A DNA stretch of 64,000 nucleotides from assembly GCA_035578155.1 (NCBI GenBank), contig JAPWDM010000035.1, forward strand, positions 996,001 through 1,060,000. Direction: 5' to 3'. Numbering within the stretch: the stretch's first letter is position 1; each line of letters starts with the position of its first letter. The notes under the pieces were generated by a model that was not told the origin of the DNA, did no database searches, and worked only from the letters and a program-made list of their open reading frames with translations. A program made the translations under genes and the position numbers. Below are positions 59,941 through 64,000 of this stretch, in pieces. The stretch is from Brachynemurus nebulosus. Taxonomy: Eukaryota; Arthropoda; Insecta; Neuroptera; Myrmeleontidae.

Positions 59941-60193
59941 CTATATTGTTATATAGAGCCATATGAGGGGTTCGTTTTCATTGATAACAACGAGTAAAAA
60001 GTGACAATTAACAATAACGTTTTTGGTGTTTCATTTTAACACATGTTTCTTTGTAGGATTACAATTAAAATGAAATTATTTTTGAAAAAAATCTGTTATC
60101 GATCTCTTATTTTCAATAATCGATTCATGAATCGATTCAAATGAACAAAATCGAAAAAAGAATCGATTAATTGTTTTAAAATCGACATCTCTA

Positions 60194-61211
60194 GATAAGA
60201 TATTATACACGTTTGAAAACTAGGCTTCTATACCTAATGCCAGAACCGCATTTTTTTTTCCATAAGCCACTTTCCTAATGTATGAATGTGGCTTATGAAA
60301 CTCTGTGAATTCTGCAGGTACACTTTTGATACACTAATTATAAGAGTTCAACTACAGAAACGTCGCAGTTCATCTTTTTAGCTATAAATGTTTCATAATA
60401 ATGGGAAAAAGTTGTGGTACACTACTCTGCAGCTTGTGAATTCGAGGCTGAAAGCCGTGGATTCTTAAGCATCTGAGGCTCCAAAAACAAACTTATGACG
60501 CGAGTACGAGTAAGTTATTATTGTAAATGAAAAATTATAAATTAAAAAATTACACAATTTAGGGTGTCTGTCTTACAGTAGGTGTCTGTAGTAAGTATTT
60601 TTACACAGGAGTTATTACTTAGATAATTCGGAAGGTAAGTAAACTTTTTTGATCTGTTATCCATTATAATCATAATAACCGGAAATCAGAATGACAAACG
60701 ATACTTAGGCGTCCGATTATCTGCTATGTAAACGACGACTTTGGCGATTTAAGTGCGCGAAAAATGAATTTATGCGAGCATTCCTTGGTTACTAATATTA
60801 AATACAATACCTGCCATTTAACAATATGTTTTTTTAATACTCATGCGGGAGAAGTATTAACTTGGCGCACACATTTCTGTATGCAAAATAGCTGTTTGCC
60901 CACTGTACTCTTCCCACATACTTTTTTGCGTGCGGAAAGTAACTTTCCACACGCAAATTGACAATAAAACACGCAAAATTTAATCAAAACACGGAAAGCT
61001 GCCTCTTGATTTTTCATTTAATAAATATTTCATAATTATTTCTATAGAAACCACCAACAAAGTAATTTAAACAATAATTAATTCAGAAAAGAAAAGACGA
61101 ACACTTAAAAATATTATTTTAAAAAGTAATAAAAATGTCAAAATAAAAAAGAATAATAGAAAAAAGTATGTGAAATTCGTAATAAAAAATAGTCTGTGCA
61201 ACTCGTGCGGG
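60194..61211. other. No gene; one small hairpin
   Basis: CATAAGCCAC (60261) and GTGGCTTATG (to 60297) form a 10-bp stem with a 17-base loop. Otherwise AT-rich without genes. Confidence 0.5.
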
Positions 61212-61292
61212 ATTGTCGATTGCCCACTCAAGCGAATGAGCGCACTCACTACGTTCGTGCGCTCAACTTCGCTTTCGTGGGCAATCAACAAT
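61212..61292. repeat. 81-bp GC-rich hairpin
   Basis: ATTGTCGATTGCCCAC pairs with GTGGGCAATCAACAAT (one mismatch). Inside this, AAGCGAA/TTCGCTT and TGAGCGCAC/GTGCGCTCA continue the stem around a loop of about 11 bases. GC-rich in AT-rich surroundings; probably a MITE or structured RNA. Confidence 0.8.
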
Positions 61293-62161
61293 TTCCCTCA
61301 CTTATTGCACAATATACTATTAACAAACTTGTCACTAACATATATCACCTACATAATTAATATATGAGTATTTCTATAAATTTTGTAATTAGGTTCGTTA
61401 CATTAAGGCAAGTATATGATGTGGGTGGAGGACAAGAAAAAACAGCGGGATGCCGCGACATTTACGTGCACATCTACAGCGGTTTTTTTTTAAATAAAAC
61501 GATTGTAAATAGAAACTGTTCAATACCTATTTTTTTTTTTAAATGGGTAAAATTGGTACCGGAAATTTTTCTGCTTTACGTTTACTTACGCTAACACGTA
61601 CATAGTCAATGATATTAAGTTTATTTTGTAATACCTTGATGGCGTGCTGTTCTTACACTATTTCCTCAACAATTAATGTACATATTTGTATGAATCATCA
61701 TCCCTTTTGTGAAAGACATAATCTTGTATGTACGTCATGTGGTACGTCGTACGTACGTATACACATAACAATAATATCTCAGTCAGAAGCAGCCGCGTTC
61801 ACCCTCACTTCACTGTACGTTGTGTTACGTTGTTCAATCAATGGAATTATTATTAATAGGGAACCAACGACAAAATTGTAATTTTGAATGTTATGTTTAC
61901 TTGTCTTCCCGTAGGGTTTTCTTCTTCACGGTGCTCCTCACCTCCCCACTATATGTATGTATTTATTTTCTCACTCTTTACTAAAATTCGTCTGATATGT
62001 CTATTTGTGTTTGTGTTCAAGTGTGTGATGTGATGTGTGTACCATACTTTAATATTTTGGATGCATCATCATGTTATTTAATGATTGTATTTGAGAGTAA
62101 AATAAATTACTATTGAAAAAATACTATGTATCCTGTCATACTATCGTCCATGATGGTAGAC
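61293..62161. other. No gene seen
   Basis: ACGT-rich words (TACGTCGTACGTACGTATAC near 61745) but no gene signature in the short frames. Confidence 0.45.
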
Positions 62162-63165
62162 CAGCGATTCTCAATTTTTTTTCTTTCACGTATCCCTTAA
62201 GTACCACCTAAACTGTTTACCAAAATAAAGTTTTCAAGTTCTTCTTGCCAGTATTATTGTTTCATAATCATTTATGAGTTCTAGTAAGCCTTAGAATCTT
62301 AAATAATAAACGCCAGTAATTGAAAATATTTAATATAAGAAATAGTTCTATAGTAAGTAATCTTACAGGGGTCATTTTAAGTAGAACCTTATCAGGTCAT
62401 CCGGAAAGTTCGTGCCATTTTCAGAGCCGCTCGGATGAATTCATATTTCTTCAAGTTCTGACGCAACGAGAAATATTTATAGTGTTTATGGTTGATGATG
62501 CTCTTTCTGACAGAACCTATAGAAAATGGTTTGCTAGATTTCAAAAGGGTATTTATTCTTTGGAAGATGAAGCTACTTCCGGTCGACCTGTGTGTATTGA
62601 CGATGAATTTGTCCGTCAAGAAATAAAGTGGAACCTGAGGCAAACTGTTAAGAATTAGCGGCAACTTCTGAGCATTCAAAATCCACAGTTTTCGGCCATT
62701 TGAAGAAAATCGCGATGGTCATTTACACCAAAAACGGTACAAACTTTCCGGATAACCCAATAATATAAAATTTTAAAAGAAAGTTGTATTTCTTATTGTT
62801 AGAATCTTTTTTTTTATTATTTTGCTTCCAGTGTTACAAATGTTTTTTTATTTTCGGAGTTGTCCAATAAACATATTTTAACCTACAGTCGGTAATTAAA
62901 GTTTACCCTCTTTTGGATTGATTAGTTGTAACATGCAACTAATGCGTTTTACATAAAACGACCATACTAAAAGTTTTTAGAATTTATAATTTCTTCCTTT
63001 TACTTTCATTCACCTTTTTAAACTTTAAATAAGATTTTTTTGGGTTTTGATTGAAAAATCATATGGTTCTGTCATCCGTCATTACCTGTAATGTTTTGAC
63101 ATACACCTGATATAGGTCCGTCGCATACCTCCAGGGATGCGCGCACTATAGGTTGAGAATCGCTG
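62162..63165. mobile_element. hAT-type non-autonomous element containing a mariner relic
   Basis: CAGCGATTCTCAA at the left and TTGAGAATCGCTG at the right are perfect 13-bp inverted ends of hAT type, with CACGTATCCCTTAAGTACCA and ATACCTCCAGGGATGCGCGC in subterminal positions. TGGTAGAC lies directly left, and TGGTAGGC lies four bases beyond the right end, so the duplication is imperfect or the right boundary is slightly off. Confidence 0.65.
62392..62760 (+). pseudogene. Internally deleted mariner element with transposase N-terminus
   Basis: Imperfect 25-bp inverted ends (TCAGGTCATCCGGAAAGTTC and the inverse of TTGGGTTATCCGGAAAGTTT) are flanked by TA on both sides, as in mariner elements. Between them a frame encodes the N-terminal DNA-binding part of a mariner transposase. 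Visible blocks are RTYRKWFARFQKGIYSLEDE and ATSGRPVCIDDE, then RQTVK. A stop at 62656 follows one frameshift, after which ELAATSEHSKSTVFGHLKKI continues in the next frame. The catalytic DDD domain is deleted. The relic is 369 bp long and cannot encode an active enzyme. Confidence 0.85.
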
Positions 63166-63245
63166 TGCATGGTAGGCAAACAATCATTTTCAAACTGTTA
63201 AATATTCAAAAGATACTTTTAATCATTTCTTGAAAAGGTAAACAA

Positions 63246-63415
63246 TATACACGGAGAGAAAATTCGTATAAAAATTACTATGCTCATACTACAATCGACG
63301 TGTAACAGGCGAACATATCCAATTTTTGTACGGTAAAATTGGATATGTTCACCTGTTACACGTCGATTGTAGTATGAGCACAGTAATTTTTATAGGAATT
63401 TTCTCTTCGTGTATA
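63246..63415. mobile_element. 170-bp near-perfect palindromic MITE
   Basis: TATACACGGAGAGAAAATTC on the left and its inverse ending CTTCGTGTATA on the right enclose arms of about 78 bp. The arms have only a few mismatches and a loop of about 12 bases. TA flanks both ends. The very high arm identity suggests a recent insertion. Non-coding. Confidence 0.9.
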
Positions 63416-64000
63416 CAATATACATATATATAGACGAAATCAACTAAAAATGATTTAATGTCATTAACAAATGAAGCAAAATTAGATGTATAATTTACTA
63501 TAAGTATTACAGTATTTACCGTATTTAAGTTACTATAGCTTTTCTAATATAAAAAGAACAGAAGCAAAAAGTAACAGAACACTAGGTACGTTTGGTTTTC
63601 CTTCATTTATTGCATTTTTATGATATAAGACCATTTTTAATTGATTTGGCCTATACATAATTATAATATATTATGTATATTGGTTCTTTAAACTTGGAGA
63701 AAAAATATATAAATATACGGTACAGCTCAACAAAGCATTTCGGATCCCGTTTAATGCAACGAACAGAGAACAACTGTAGCCTATTCTTAACTTAAATAAT
63801 AGCAAACAACTAAGCAGGTGCATATGTGTTGCTACTCCAATGTGTTAATAATGTATATACGTAGGGTTGCCAACCATACTTTATTATAAAGTATTCTACT
63901 TTATTTTTCACAAACATACTTTATACTTTTGCATAAAAATAAAAATCGCTATCCTAAAATACTTTATTTTGAATGTTGACTGTGATTACGCTAAACAAAA
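63416..64000. other. No gene; possible repeat start near the window end
   Basis: TAGGGTTGCCAACC at about 63862 followed by ACTTTATT-rich repeats may be the end of an element cut off by the window boundary. Confidence 0.35.

Larger units (their letters stand above)
52589..60193. mobile_element. hAT-like element split by the BEL/Pao insertion
   Basis: TAAAGATGTCGATT at 52589 and AATCGACATCTCTA ending at 60193 are imperfect inverted ends of hAT type, both followed inward by many ATCGATT words. Without the 6.8-kb BEL/Pao insertion the element would be about 0.76 kb, a non-autonomous size. A matching 8-bp duplication is not clear. Confidence 0.55.

Overview
The window looks like AT-rich, gene-poor chromosomal DNA from an arthropod, most likely an insect. 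The evidence is the mix of mobile elements: an intact BEL/Pao retrotransposon, a Penelope-like GIY-YIG fragment, a restriction-like-endonuclease LINE relic, and piggyBac, mariner, Tigger/pogo and hAT-type DNA elements. There are also many long (TA)n microsatellites. I cannot fix the insect order from the sequence. The only long coding region belongs to the BEL/Pao element. No host gene is recognised with confidence. Two short GC-rich, exon-like islands (10.37 kb and 26.76 kb) have compatible splice phases and could be exons of one unidentified host gene.

Layout. 0-7 kb: dispersed repeats and two hAT-like elements. One (4144-6595) carries 41-bp tandem repeats and an inverted array of about 103-bp units, each holding a heat-shock-element-like site. 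7-10 kb: a Penelope-like GIY-YIG endonuclease fragment followed by a hammerhead-like motif, then an antisense relic of an R2/NeSL-type LINE. 10-16 kb: a GC-rich island with a candidate first exon, then several terminal-inverted-repeat and foldback elements. 16.2-24.8 kb: the most striking structure, an 8.6-kb TTAA-flanked piggyBac-like element. Its interior is a giant inverted repeat of about 39 copies of a 174-176-bp satellite monomer, and the decayed end of a piggyBac transposase survives near its right end.

25-48 kb: hairpins, a candidate terminal exon, a Tigger-like terminus, a rearranged second copy of the 2-3 kb repeat, two oppositely oriented copies of a 230-bp MITE, a tRNA-like gene with an Ala anticodon, a frameshifted transposase-like ORF, a hAT-type element with an 8-bp target duplication, and several inverted-repeat elements. 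48-52.5 kb: a diverged tandem repeat and a related 1.6-kb foldback. 52.9-59.8 kb: a complete BEL/Pao element with identical 410-bp LTRs, 5-bp AATTC duplications, a tRNA-Tyr-type primer site and one uninterrupted 1745-residue Gag-Pol. It sits inside an older hAT-like element. 60-64 kb: hairpins and a hAT-like element that contains a deleted mariner relic.

No operon-like cooperation between genes is visible. The window is best read as nested transposon insertions around a small amount of possible host exon sequence. All identifications are by eye. Boundaries of non-coding repeats are approximate unless terminal repeats and target duplications are stated.
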